A stretch of DNA of 64,000 nt from Verrucomicrobiia bacterium (GCA_030425385.1 JAUIAH010000013.1:1-64000); one strand, 5' to 3'. Counted from the first letter of the stretch, positions 53,522-63,797 are shown. Notes: generated from the sequence alone by a model not told the origin. Translations and numbers: made by a program.

Positions 53522-55006
53522 ATGCTGCCAACTGATCAGTCGCTACTCGTGGCCTATGTGAAAGGTCAAGACGATGCCTTTCGCGCCGTCTTGGAGCGCC
53601 ATGCAGGCCTGGTCTATGGCGTCGCGCTTCGGCTCACGGGGGATGCAGAGGCGGCGCGTGAAGTCGTGCAAGACGTCTTCCTTGTGTTGGCCCGAAAGGC
53701 GCGCCGTCTAACGGATCATCCAAGCGTTGCCGCCTGGCTGCATCGCACGACGCGCCATGTCGCCCGCGACGCGGTGCGAGCGAAGCAGCGACACGAGCGC
53801 AAAGTTGCTCGATTTGCGCACTCGATCGGCGGCGATGCGGCATCGCCCAGCTCGAGCCCCCATCTGGAATTGCTGGATGGCGCCATTGCGAAATTGCCCG
53901 CTCAAGAACGCGAGGCCATCCTGCTTCGCTTCTTCGAGGACCGCGAGTATGGTTGCATTGCGAGGGAACTGAATCTTTCGGAGGCGGCCGTCCGCAAACG
54001 CGTTTCCCGTGGTTTGCGGCGGCTTCAATCTCTCATTGGCTCCCAAGCAGCCTGTGGGGCCTTGCTCGCATCACTTGTAGTGGCACCGCCGAAAGGGCTC
54101 GTGGCCGCCGTGATGCCGTCGATTCCTGCTAGTGCCAGCAATGGCGTCCCTTGGACGTTGCTCTTTCTCATGACACACAATCATCTCCTTAAGGCCGTCG
54201 GCGCTCTCATCATCCTCGGATTGCTTTCCTTTGGTATTTATCAATCTTCTCAACGAGAGCACTATCAGAATCTTTACGAAAGCTCGCGAACAGGAGACGC
54301 ACCGCGGGGAACGTCCTTGGACAATGACGCTCAAGAACGAACTCGTTTGGAGAGTGAGGTTGCTCAACTCAAGCAACGTTTGGCGAATGCGGAACGCAAC
54401 GTTTTAGACGCCAATGCGAAGTATGAGGCACTGGCAGCCTCTACCAAAGGGCTCGAAGACGAATTGGTGCTTTCTTATGGTCGAATCGATGACGTTGGGA
54501 AGCAGTATGGCACCTTGATTGCAGAAGCCATGGCTCTGAAGCAATTGGAAGATCAGGGTGAGGTCACACCGGATGACGACCGTTGGAAAGCCTTTCTCAA
54601 CCTCGCGACCTCCATCACCGGACTATCGCAGGAGATTGTCGGCTTTGAAGACAATCTTGATAAAGGGCCACCATTCTTCTCTGCGGTCTATGCCAGTGTG
54701 TTTGACTTGAATGACGCCGAGAGGGCGCGTGTGCAGGCGGTCTTCGAATCTCACTTTGCTGTGGCGGCAGAGCGCCAGCTCACCCTTTCAAACATTCCAA
54801 AGGAGGATCGGGAGTCGATAGATGATTTCATGGAGGCACGGCGCGCCTACTTTGATCAGGTGCGCAGCGATCTCCGAGCAGCCTTGCCTGAACGCGCTTT
54901 CGCTACTTTCGATGAGAACGTGGAGAGACGTGGCTACGGATTTCGCAATCTCAAGCTCCGCGGGGTGCCGCTCGCGTTTAGCCTTGGTGGCGATCAGTCA
55001 CCTTAG
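53522..55006 (+). CDS. ECF-type sigma factor with transmembrane helix and extracytoplasmic domain
   Basis: Sigma70 region 2 (DAFRAVLERHAGLVYGVALRLTGDAEAAREVVQDVFLVLAR) and region 4 (KLPAQEREAILLRFFEDREYGCIARELNLSEAAVRKRVSR) occupy residues 1-160. A proline-containing linker leads to a membrane helix (KAVGALIILGLLSFGIY, about 222-240), then a coiled coil (RLESEVAQLKQRLANAERN) and a helical domain of about 180 residues that would lie outside the cytoplasm. Start ATG 53522; the longer frame from 53450 adds 24 residues with no sigma features. There is no anti-sigma gene: the sensor seems built in. It lies 82 nt upstream of the PL10 fusion, a possible target. Confidence 0.88.
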   Translation: MLPTDQSLLVAYVKGQDDAFRAVLERHAGLVYGVALRLTGDAEAAREVVQDVFLVLARKARRLTDHPSVAAWLHRTTRHVARDAVRAKQRHERKVARFAHSIGGDAASPSSSPHLELLDGAIAKLPAQEREAILLRFFEDREYGCIARELNLSEAAVRKRVSRGLRRLQSLIGSQAACGALLASLVVAPPKGLVAAVMPSIPASASNGVPWTLLFLMTHNHLLKAVGALIILGLLSFGIYQSSQREHYQNLYESSRTGDAPRGTSLDNDAQERTRLESEVAQLKQRLANAERNVLDANAKYEALAASTKGLEDELVLSYGRIDDVGKQYGTLIAEAMALKQLEDQGEVTPDDDRWKAFLNLATSITGLSQEIVGFEDNLDKGPPFFSAVYASVFDLNDAERARVQAVFESHFAVAAERQLTLSNIPKEDRESIDDFMEARRAYFDQVRSDLRAALPERAFATFDENVERRGYGFRNLKLRGVPLAFSLGGDQSP

Positions 55007-55088
55007 TATTCAGGAGAGATTGCCGCTGTCCCGCGGAGTGATTCTTCTTTCAATGAGCCCCCAGCAATGGGACCATTCGCCCCTTGCT

Positions 55089-57443
55089 ATGAAATCCCTG
55101 CTAGTCGTCGCTACTCTGGTAGCTTCCGTTTCCCTAACGTTCGCACAGTCAGAAGAGCCCCCATCGTTGCCTCCCTTTCGTGATGATCTGCTCAAGAATG
55201 ACGCGGATTGGTTTCAAAGCGATGTCGCTCGTGCGATCGCCGATAGCGTGCTCCTCTATCAATCGAAAGAAGGTGGGTGGCCCAAGAGCACCAATTTGTC
55301 GATGGCGCCCAAGTCGCCCAAAGACTTACCGTCAACGTCTCGTGCGAATAGTTTAGACAATGATGCGACCACGGTGCCGATGCATTACTTGGCGCGCATG
55401 GTGGAAGAGACTGGAGAGGAGGCGTATCAAGCGGCGTTTATGCGCGGCTTGGATTACTTGTTTGAAGCGCAGTATCCGACAGGTGGCTGGCCGCAGTTTT
55501 ATCCATTACGCAAAGGCTATTATTCGCATATCACGTTCAATGATGGGGCCATGATTCGGGTGTTGGAACTGCTGCGCGCGGTGGCTGCCTCAGCACCGGG
55601 CTACGGCTTTGTGGATGCCGAGCGACGCGCTAAGGCATCCGAGGCCGTGCAGAAGGGGATTGATTGCATCTTAAAGGCCCAGATTCGGCAGGAGGGGGAA
55701 CGCACGGTGTGGTGCGCGCAGCATGATGCGATCACGTTGGCACCTGCCAAGGCAAGGGCTTATGAATTGCCGTCTCTCTCTGGAAGTGAAAGTGTTGGGA
55801 TCACGCGATTTCTTATGGGTATCGAGGATCCCACGCCCGAAGTTGTCGCTGCCATTGATGGTGCGGTCGCCTGGTTTGAAGCAAGCAAGATCACTGGGCT
55901 GCGATATTCGCGATTCAGAGATGAGGAAGGGAATAAAGACGCGCAGGTGAAATCTGATCCCGACGCGCCTGCATTGTGGGCACGTTTCTATGCGTTGGGC
56001 ACCAATCGACCACTCTTTGTTGGGCGTGATAGTCGCATTGGGTATGTGTTTGAGGACGTAGAGCGCGAACGGCGCGGCGGTTATTCCTATTATGGCACCT
56101 GGGCGAATCATCTGTTAGCACGTCACTACCCTGAATGGAAGGCGCGGATCGATCACGCTGCCTTGAAAGCGGCGGCGGAGGCATCAGCGGCGCGCTCCCT
56201 GACGTCTGCGCGGCCGCGCGTGTTGGTCTCGACGGATGCCGGTGGTACGGATTTCGACGATTTCCAATCGCTGGTGCATTTGTTTGCTTATGCTGATCGA
56301 TTCGATATCGAAGGCATCCTCTCATCACCCTATGGAATTGGTCGCAAAGAACACATTCTCAAAGTGATCGATGCGTATGAGAGAGATTACCCCAATTTAA
56401 AGACTTATTCTGACCGATATCCGACGCCCGATGCCTTGCGTGAGCGCTCGAAACAAGGGGCGATTGCTTCCGCAGGGTTGCGTGGCTACGCGGAACGCAC
56501 AGAAGGTTCAGATTGGATCATTGACTGTGCCAAACGCGAGGATGAACGGCCGCTTTGGGTATTGGTTTGGGGCGGCATTGATGACTTAGCCCAGGCGTTG
56601 CATGATGATCCATCGATCAAAGAGAAGGTGCGCGTGTATTTCATCGGCGGGCCTAACAAGAAATGGTCAGCGCCAGCGTACGATTACATTGCCCGCGAGC
56701 ATCCGGACCTTTGGATCATTGAAGCCAACTCGACCTATCGTGGTTGGTTTGTGGGCGGTGATCAGCGGGGTGATTGGCACAAGGACGCCTTTGTGCCCAA
56801 GCATGTGGCGGGAAAAGGCGCGATGGGCGATTTCTTCACCGGCATCTCCTTCGGCGGACGTCGTCGCACAGAGGTCAAGATGGGGGACACACCATCCCTG
56901 ATGTATCCCTTGGCAGCCACCGCCGATGACCCGTCGGCGGATACCTGGGGTGGTTCCTTCGTGCGTGCCTGGGAGCGTCCGCGCACCACTTTTGATCATG
57001 CCGAGGAGAACGCGCCGACCAAGGCGGATGAAGTCGAGGCCTTCGCGGTGGTGGAGATCATCTATCATTTAGACGAACCTGCCCCCGAAGGCACGACGGC
57101 GGCCTTGCAAGTGGATGGCCAGGAATTCACCGCCTTTCCGGGCGAAGGCAACCAGTGGCATTTCATCTTCTCCCCCAAGTCGGCCAAGTCCTGGCGTTAC
57201 AAGACCAAGAGCACGCACCCGGCGCTCGACGGCAAGACGGGTGGCTTCACCTCAGTCTTTCCCAGGCCTGAGCAAGCCGATGCACCCTCCTCACAGTTTC
57301 CTCATTGGTGGACCGATAATCCAGACCCCGCCGTCGCCGATGGCAATCATCAGGGGGCGAAGACGATCAGCAAGTGGCGGGTGGATTTCCTCAGCGACTT
57401 TGCTGAGCGCATGAAACGCTGCGCCGCGCCTAAGTCAGAGTGA
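55089..57443 (+). CDS. Secreted PL10 pectate lyase fused to Sde182-type nucleoside-hydrolase-like domain
   Basis: 784 residues with a signal peptide (KSLLVVATLVASVSLTFAQ). Residues about 35-370 are a PL10 (Pec_lyase) catalytic domain: GGWPKSTNLSM, SLDNDATTVPMHYLARM, YPTGGWPQFYPLRKGYYSHITFNDGAMIRVLELL and WCAQHDAITLAPAKARAYELPSLSGSES. From about residue 385 comes a DUF1593/Sde182 nucleoside-hydrolase-like domain (RVLVSTDAGGTDFDDFQSLVHL, GPNKKWSAPAYDYIA, WGGSFVRAWERPRTTF) and a C-terminal Sde182 beta domain. PL10 eliminates alpha-1,4-galacturonan. ATG 55053 is an alternative start. The fusion is one continuous frame. Confidence 0.85.
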   Translation: MKSLLVVATLVASVSLTFAQSEEPPSLPPFRDDLLKNDADWFQSDVARAIADSVLLYQSKEGGWPKSTNLSMAPKSPKDLPSTSRANSLDNDATTVPMHYLARMVEETGEEAYQAAFMRGLDYLFEAQYPTGGWPQFYPLRKGYYSHITFNDGAMIRVLELLRAVAASAPGYGFVDAERRAKASEAVQKGIDCILKAQIRQEGERTVWCAQHDAITLAPAKARAYELPSLSGSESVGITRFLMGIEDPTPEVVAAIDGAVAWFEASKITGLRYSRFRDEEGNKDAQVKSDPDAPALWARFYALGTNRPLFVGRDSRIGYVFEDVERERRGGYSYYGTWANHLLARHYPEWKARIDHAALKAAAEASAARSLTSARPRVLVSTDAGGTDFDDFQSLVHLFAYADRFDIEGILSSPYGIGRKEHILKVIDAYERDYPNLKTYSDRYPTPDALRERSKQGAIASAGLRGYAERTEGSDWIIDCAKREDERPLWVLVWGGIDDLAQALHDDPSIKEKVRVYFIGGPNKKWSAPAYDYIAREHPDLWIIEANSTYRGWFVGGDQRGDWHKDAFVPKHVAGKGAMGDFFTGISFGGRRRTEVKMGDTPSLMYPLAATADDPSADTWGGSFVRAWERPRTTFDHAEENAPTKADEVEAFAVVEIIYHLDEPAPEGTTAALQVDGQEFTAFPGEGNQWHFIFSPKSAKSWRYKTKSTHPALDGKTGGFTSVFPRPEQADAPSSQFPHWWTDNPDPAVADGNHQGAKTISKWRVDFLSDFAERMKRCAAPKSE

Positions 57444-57525
57444 GGAGAGATCTTTCTGGAGCTTTAAGGTCAGGAAACTCAAGAAAGCACTTGCGAGCCC
57501 GAGAAGTGTGCTTACGATGAGTCAA

Positions 57526-57543
57526 CCAAATACCTATATTTGG
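57526..57543. repeat. AT-rich perfect hairpin CCAAATA-CCTA-TATTTGG
   Basis: Seven-base arms with a four-base loop, 11 nt before a second, GC-rich hairpin. Both sit in the gap between the PL10 fusion gene and acs. Confidence 0.55.
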
Positions 57544-57554
57544 GGGGGAACATT

Positions 57555-57580
57555 AGCCCCAGGCATACGTGCCTGGGGCT
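57555..57580. terminator. GC-rich perfect hairpin AGCCCCAGGCA-TACG-TGCCTGGGGCT
   Basis: Eleven-base perfect arms around TACG. It is followed by GATTCCGTTTTGA, only a weak T-tract, so it may be a terminator for the PL10 gene, an mRNA-stabilising element, or a REP-like palindrome. Confidence 0.5.
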
Positions 57581-57666
57581 GATTCCGTTTTGAGGGGTGG
57601 TGTTTCTTCCGAGACTTGCGTATCGCCAGGGCTTCGCGTAAACCGGCAGCACGAAACCCATTTCCT

Positions 57667-59625
<1,959 letters not shown>

Positions 59626-59723
59626 GCACGCGCACGAAAGGAGTTGCTCACCCCTCCGGGGAGGCGTAACCGTCCCGACCGATCTGGAGGAATTAATTCC
59701 AAAAGCTTGAATTTCTCGAATAC

Positions 59724-59729
59724 TATAAT
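59724..59729 (+). promoter_or_regulatory. Possible -10 box (TATAAT) of the coiled-coil gene
   Basis: A perfect TATAAT 22 nt before the ATG, in an AT-rich stretch following the palindrome GGAATTAATTCC (59689-59700). No good -35 box at the right distance. Confidence 0.4.
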
Positions 59730-59750
59730 AATTACGCTGGCTAAAGCTCT

Positions 59751-60620
59751 ATGAATGCCTTTGGTTATGTCTACCGGCGCGTGCTTTGGCAGTTTGGAAT
59801 CAAGCGTGCCAAGAAGCGCTGGGAAGTGGCGAATCGTGAGCTGCAGCTCCTGAAAGAAGCCGAGGATTTGCTCGGGCGCGTCGCTTGGCGTGATGCCGAT
59901 GAGGTCGATGAGTTGACTGGTGAATACTGGCAACTGAAGAACATCGAGTCTCAAGAAGAGCAGTTGAACGCCGAGATCGAGCGGTTGGAGAACGAGAATG
60001 AAGAACTCGAAGATCAGATCTTCGACATCACAGACGATATCCACGATCAGATCGATAAGCTAGTCGACCAGCGGAATGAGATCGCGGAGGAAGTGGATAC
60101 CTACTTGCTGGAGATCGAGGAGATCCGTGAAGATGCAGCCGAGATCCGCCGCCGCTTCGAAGGGCACAAAGTGAAATACAAGGTCCTCAAGGAGCAGGGG
60201 GATAACCCGGACGAGCTGGAGCGCATCCAGCAAATCTTGGAGAGCATGCGGGAGGAGTTCAACGCTCACAAGGAGCAGACGATCGAGCGGAATCAGCTCA
60301 TTGAGAAAGTGGAAGAACGCTTGCTCAAGGTCGACGAAACCATTCACGACAAGCGTCAGGAAATCGGCGTGCGGACGGCAAAGATTTCTCAGAAGATCGG
60401 TGAGAACTCCAAGAATCTCGCGGACATGATGGCAAAGCTCGGGGCCTACGAAAGGGAACGCGGTGAGTTGCAATCCAAGATCGGCCTGTTCTTGAGTGCC
60501 AATCCGCAGACCACCCCTGGTCTTAAGAAGGCGACGAAGAAGCACATGGATCTTGTGAGTAAGATCAACTACTTCCGGAAGTCCATTCAATACAATCAAC
60601 GCTTGGCCAAAGGCGCCTAG
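59751..60620 (+). CDS. Long coiled-coil protein of unknown function
   Basis: 289 residues, almost entirely heptad-type charged helix from about residue 20 to 245 (ESQEEQLNAEIERLENENEELEDQIF split over several heptads, EEVDTYLLEIEEIRED, NQLIEKVEERLLK). There is no signal peptide or membrane helix. The N-terminal FGYVYRRVLWQFGIKRAKKRW is basic and aromatic, possibly membrane- or nucleic-acid-contacting. I do not recognise the family. It is 20 nt upstream of the small membrane protein and probably cotranscribed with it; a structural envelope or cytoskeletal role would be a guess. Confidence 0.7.
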   Translation: MNAFGYVYRRVLWQFGIKRAKKRWEVANRELQLLKEAEDLLGRVAWRDADEVDELTGEYWQLKNIESQEEQLNAEIERLENENEELEDQIFDITDDIHDQIDKLVDQRNEIAEEVDTYLLEIEEIREDAAEIRRRFEGHKVKYKVLKEQGDNPDELERIQQILESMREEFNAHKEQTIERNQLIEKVEERLLKVDETIHDKRQEIGVRTAKISQKIGENSKNLADMMAKLGAYERERGELQSKIGLFLSANPQTTPGLKKATKKHMDLVSKINYFRKSIQYNQRLAKGA

Positions 60621-60640
60621 CGCTTTCGCTTCGATAGAGA

Positions 60641-61024
60641 ATGGCGAAGAGCATCAAGGCTCGCTGGCACGTGGTCGTCCCGCTCATCGTCTTTGCAGTC
60701 GCGGGTGGCGGAGCGTTCACCTTGCCTCGTTGGGTCACCCGCGATGACATGGGACTTTCGGCGGGGTTCACAGCGGGCATCACGTTGTTGGCATGTCTCC
60801 TCGTCGCCCTGCTCGCCAGCATCTATGCCTTTGTGGCTGCTTGGCGCTTCCGCAAGGTGCTAGGTGCATCCACACGGGGCATTGGAATGGCCGTCTTCCC
60901 CTTGCTCGTCTTATGGATCGTCATCCAGTGGTCCCGACACGCAGCCGAAGCGAAGAAAGTTCCGGAGGAACTGAGACACAAGCGGCCCGTCACCGCCGCC
61001 GTCACCCACGAATGGGATGCGTAA
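60641..61024 (+). CDS. Small membrane protein with three hydrophobic helices
   Basis: 127 residues with hydrophobic segments at about 9-26 (HVVVPLIVFAVAGGGAF), 42-66 (GFTAGITLLACLLVALLASIY) and 83-98 (GMAVFPLLVLWIVIQW), ending in a basic, charged tail. No known motif and no family recognised. The short gaps to the coiled-coil gene (20 nt) and the acyl carrier gene (56 nt) suggest one unit. Confidence 0.6.
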   Translation: MAKSIKARWHVVVPLIVFAVAGGGAFTLPRWVTRDDMGLSAGFTAGITLLACLLVALLASIYAFVAAWRFRKVLGASTRGIGMAVFPLLVLWIVIQWSRHAAEAKKVPEELRHKRPVTAAVTHEWDA

Positions 61025-61080
61025 ACGTCGTGATCCATCAATGGTTGGATTTCACTTGAACGCTCTGCGGATCTGAGGGA

Positions 61081-61353
61081 ATGAGCGCATCAGCCATGGA
61101 CTCCGAGCTCAAGCCCAAGATCAAACAAGTCCTCATTGACGAGTTGATGCTCCCTCAGGGAATCGATGAAATCGGCGATGACACGCCCCTCTTTGGGCCC
61201 GATGGACTGGGCCTCGATTCAGTCGACGCGCTCCAATTAGTAGTCGCATTAGAGAAGCATTTCGGACTCAAAGTAGCGGATGCCGAAGTGGCCAAGAAAG
61301 TCTTGCACAGCGTGAACTCCATCGCCGAAGCGATCGCGAGCGCACAGGGCTGA
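61081..61353 (+). CDS. Acyl carrier protein
   Basis: 90-residue carrier with the phosphopantetheine site GLGLDSVDAL (Ser47) and the usual four-helix pattern. The GPDGLGLDSVDALQLVVALEKHFGLKV segment resembles carriers found with aryl-polyene- or ladder-type lipid clusters rather than the housekeeping AcpP (usual DSLD). A purine-rich GAGGG precedes ATG 61081. No ketosynthase lies beside it in the window, so it stands alone here. It converges on moaA with a 2-nt gap. Confidence 0.88.
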   Translation: MSASAMDSELKPKIKQVLIDELMLPQGIDEIGDDTPLFGPDGLGLDSVDALQLVVALEKHFGLKVADAEVAKKVLHSVNSIAEAIASAQG

Positions 61354-61355
61354 CC

Positions 61356-62366
61356 TCAGCCTCCAATCGCGATCATGCGGCGATTCGGCGTGTAGTCGGT
61401 GCGGAAATCGTGCTCTTTCGGTTTGCGGTCGACCACCTCGCGGAAGAAATCCGCAATCTCGCCATCCGTGACGCCCGGCCGGCGCAGCACCGCCATGAGA
61501 TCGAATTCCAAATAGCTACCCAGACACGGGCGCAATTTCCCATCGCACGTAAGGCGAAGCTTATTGCAAGTCTCACAGAAATGCAGGTTCGTCATCGCGC
61601 CAATGAAGCCCACCAATTGGCCGTCGCTCTCGGGAATCTCGTAGTAGCTGGAGGGGCCATTCGTCTTGTAATCAGGACGCGGCACCAGGGTGCCAAAGGT
61701 TTCCTCGAGCAGCGTCCGCGCCTTCCCGGAGGCCAGGAAACGCTCTTCGTGCAGGACGTCCCGCGTGCTCACAGGCATCAGTTCGATAAAGCGTAAGAGC
61801 AAGCCCTGTTCGCGGGCAAACTGGACCAGTGGGACCAACTGCGATTCCGTCTGATGACGCATCAAGACGGCGTTCAGCTTGATCTTCTCAAATCCCGCCG
61901 CTTTCGCCGCCTCGATCCCGCGCATCACCCGATCAAAGTAATCGCGTCCTGTCGTGCGATGATAGACATCGGGGTCGAGCGTATCGAGACTGATGTTTGC
62001 CGTGCGCACCTTGGCCTCAACCAGATGGTGCGCCATCGATTTGCCGGGCCCCTCGGGCTCGGTGTCGAGCAACGTGCCATTGGTAGAGACGCCAATATCT
62101 GTGAGTCCCTCGACTTGCGAAAGCTTGCGAAAGAAGGTCAGGACATCGCGCCGGGTGAGCGGCTCTCCACCGGTAACGCGCACCTTGCGGATGCCAAGCC
62201 CCACACCCACCCGTAGAATTCGCAGGATCTCCTCATAGGACAGGATGCCTTCTCGCGGGAGCCATTCTTGAAGCTCCTGCGGCATACAGTAGTGACACCG
62301 CTCATTGCAGCGATCCGTGATCGAGACTCGAAGATAAGAGATGCGATGGCCAAAGGCGTCTTCCAT
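61356..62366 (-). CDS. moaA: GTP 3',8-cyclase MoaA (molybdenum cofactor synthesis)
   Basis: Radical-SAM enzyme converting GTP into the 8,5'-cyclic precursor of pyranopterin. N-terminal iron-sulfur motif C20-N-E-R-C24-H-Y-C27 in TDRCNERCHYCMP, SAM-binding TGGEPL, and the C-terminal cluster FCETCNKLRLTCDG. The obligatory C-terminal Gly-Gly is present (AIGG). The 336 residues are full length. No other mo-genes lie in the window. The upstream gap contains a decayed gene tail. Confidence 0.96.
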   Translation of the reverse strand: MEDAFGHRISYLRVSITDRCNERCHYCMPQELQEWLPREGILSYEEILRILRVGVGLGIRKVRVTGGEPLTRRDVLTFFRKLSQVEGLTDIGVSTNGTLLDTEPEGPGKSMAHHLVEAKVRTANISLDTLDPDVYHRTTGRDYFDRVMRGIEAAKAAGFEKIKLNAVLMRHQTESQLVPLVQFAREQGLLLRFIELMPVSTRDVLHEERFLASGKARTLLEETFGTLVPRPDYKTNGPSSYYEIPESDGQLVGFIGAMTNLHFCETCNKLRLTCDGKLRPCLGSYLEFDLMAVLRRPGVTDGEIADFFREVVDRKPKEHDFRTDYTPNRRMIAIGG

Positions 62367-62408
62367 AAGAACGTGGGAAACCTTGTCTCGGCCAAGGAGA
62401 ATGACAAA

Positions 62409-62459
62409 GGCCTATTTGTTCCGGCCTGCCAGGCGTCGTAGCGGCCTTTCCCGTCGCAA
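62409..62459 (-). pseudogene. Decayed copy of the 3' end of the gene at the right edge
   Basis: On the minus strand these 51 bases align with 63795-63845 at roughly 80% identity when one insertion and one deletion are allowed. Both end in AAATAG. The indels put the intervening codons out of frame, so this is a remnant, not a gene. Confidence 0.55.
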
Positions 62460-62694
62460 TGGATAAAAAGAAAAAAGAGGGATCACTGTAAGCGTTCAAG
62501 CAGCTGGACGAGGTGAGACGTCATTCAGGTCAGCAAGAAGTGTCGACGACGCACGAAAACCAGCTCCGAGGCCTGATCATTAGAGAAAACGAGAACTGCC
62601 ATAATATTAATTATCGCTGGGTTTTATCTGAATTGCCCGAAAAAGCTAAATATCATTGGGTAATATCATGGCTAGAAGATCCGCCGGAATCTAA

Positions 62695-62708
62695 ACCTTG
62701 CCAAAGGT
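62695..62708. promoter_or_regulatory. Candidate MqsA-type operator ACCTT-GCCA-AAGGT
   Basis: Perfect 5-base arms, 34 nt before the toxin ATG. E. coli MqsA binds AACCT/AGGTT palindromes with a short centre; here the ACCT and AGGT halves are 6 bases apart, slightly more than in E. coli. Confidence 0.5.
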
Positions 62709-62742
62709 ATCAATCGGCACCAGATTGGGCATTACCAACGCA

Positions 62743-63108
62743 ATGCCCAACCGACGCCCTGCTTCTGCTTCCATTCGGGAGCAAATCGCCCAATCTCTGC
62801 AAGCGGGGCGTTACCGGGTATATGCCGATGGGCAACGCTACCTCGACTACCATGGTCTCAACACGAAAACCGTCGTCGCTGATCTTGCTCAAGAGATTGA
62901 GCGTTTCGAAATCTTCGAGCTGCCGATTCAAGAGCCGGGAGCTAGGCGCAAGTATGACTATGTCATTCGCTACGATGATCCCGTCCTTCTGGTCTATGCC
63001 AAGATGACGCCTGTGGGTGAGCCACCACCCATGGTATTCCTGACCTTTCATAGTCACAACATCCCAGGGCCTCCGCTTCCCAAAATACCAATCGATCCAC
63101 CATCATGA
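62743..63108 (+). CDS. MqsR-like toxin of a type II toxin-antitoxin pair
   Basis: 121 residues from ATG 62743. The MqsR pattern is recognisable: a basic, proline-containing start (PNRRPASASIREQIAQSLQAG), a central LAQEIERFEIFELPIQE corresponding to the IIGLSESDFYKSMT stretch, and a strand pair VLLVYAKMTP and MVFLTFHSH matching the final VYLKITV/VLIVSFKEK strands of a RelE-like ribonuclease. A TTG at 62698 would start inside the candidate operator, so I prefer the ATG. The stop overlaps the antitoxin ATG by 4 nt (ATGA). Toxin-first order is typical of mqsRA and higBA. Identity to true MqsR is low, so the assignment rests partly on context. Confidence 0.62.
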   Translation: MPNRRPASASIREQIAQSLQAGRYRVYADGQRYLDYHGLNTKTVVADLAQEIERFEIFELPIQEPGARRKYDYVIRYDDPVLLVYAKMTPVGEPPPMVFLTFHSHNIPGPPLPKIPIDPPS

Positions 63109-63542
63109 ATGCAACCCCGATCAAGCTCCCATGCCCCGAGTGCGAAGAAGGCCAGCTCGTTTCTGTGATAGGAAATTTCGAAACCGCCTGTGATGGCCAA
63201 TCGGTCATCGTGCCTAACGTTGCCATGGAATGTTGTTCGTCGTGTGCTGAGAGCTTCCTAACACCCGAAGGCTCGCAGCAAGTGGCCGAACACCTAGCCA
63301 AGGTTTCTGGTAGTTTGGAACCGGCGGAACTGAAAGCGTTCTTAGAGAAGTATGAGCTCACTCATCGGGAAGCGGCGACGATCCTTGGAATAGGCGAGAA
63401 GAATTTCTCACGGTGGCTGAGCGGGAAGCAGCGGATTTCTACATCGATGAGTCGTTATATTCGGACGTTGCTAGTCCATCCGGATGCTTTCGAAACTCTG
63501 AGAACAAGAAACTGGATGTCGTCTGAGGTGGCAGCTTCGTAA
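63105..63542 (+). CDS. MqsA/YgiT-type zinc-finger HTH antitoxin
   Basis: 145-residue antitoxin and autorepressor. The N-terminal domain carries two CxxC pairs (CPECEEG and CCSSCAES) that bind a structural zinc, and the C-terminal domain is an Xre-type helix-turn-helix (LTHREAATILGIGEKNFSRWLSGKQRISTSMS, shown in two parts: REAATILGIGEKNFSRW and SGKQRISTSMS). This is the architecture of MqsA/YgiT. It is coupled to the upstream toxin gene by a 4-nt overlap. Confidence 0.87.
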   Translation: MNATPIKLPCPECEEGQLVSVIGNFETACDGQSVIVPNVAMECCSSCAESFLTPEGSQQVAEHLAKVSGSLEPAELKAFLEKYELTHREAATILGIGEKNFSRWLSGKQRISTSMSRYIRTLLVHPDAFETLRTRNWMSSEVAAS

Positions 63543-63797
63543 GTTCAGAGCGAACGAAAATTAATTCACTCTCATTCATCCATGAAAGGGCGTTCACAAC
63601 TCGAGCCTTGGGGCGTAAAGGGCGCTTCTACTTGCTTTAGGCGTGGCCGGCTGTTGGAAGATGTTGCACGCACCGGGCCCAGGTCTTCTTCCATTGGCGG
63701 TCGGCCTCCTCAGTGATGTTGACAGCGGACAAGGCTCTGTTGCCGCATTTAAGGAGAGACTTGGGATACGGGTTCGGCGATAGGGATTGACGATGGT
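63543..63797. other. Gap after the antitoxin gene
   Basis: About 255 bases with no supported gene. A minus-strand frame ending at 63637 has some coding-like sequence (EADRQWKKTWARCVQHLP) but no start that avoids the neighbouring gene; it may be a relic. Confidence 0.45.

Larger units (their letters stand above)
62367..62742. other. Gap between moaA and the MqsRA-like pair
   Basis: About 376 bases without a supported gene. Contents: a 51-base decayed copy of a gene 3' end (62409-62459), an AT-rich block with the small hairpin ATAAT-ATTA-ATTAT (62601-62614), and a candidate operator (62695-62708) in front of the toxin gene. Confidence 0.6.

Noticed and set aside
59653-59674. CCCCTCCGGGGAGG after acs as a terminator
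   Set aside because: The usable stem is only four to five bases with a very tight loop and no T-tract follows.
62601-62614. Hairpin ATAAT-ATTA-ATTAT before the toxin gene as an operator
   Set aside because: AT-rich sequence makes small palindromes likely; the ACCTT/AAGGT site is closer to the known MqsA pattern.
63610-63630. String GGCGTAAAGGGCGC, similar to a 16S rRNA segment
   Set aside because: Only about 14 bases match and the flanks do not; no rRNA gene here.
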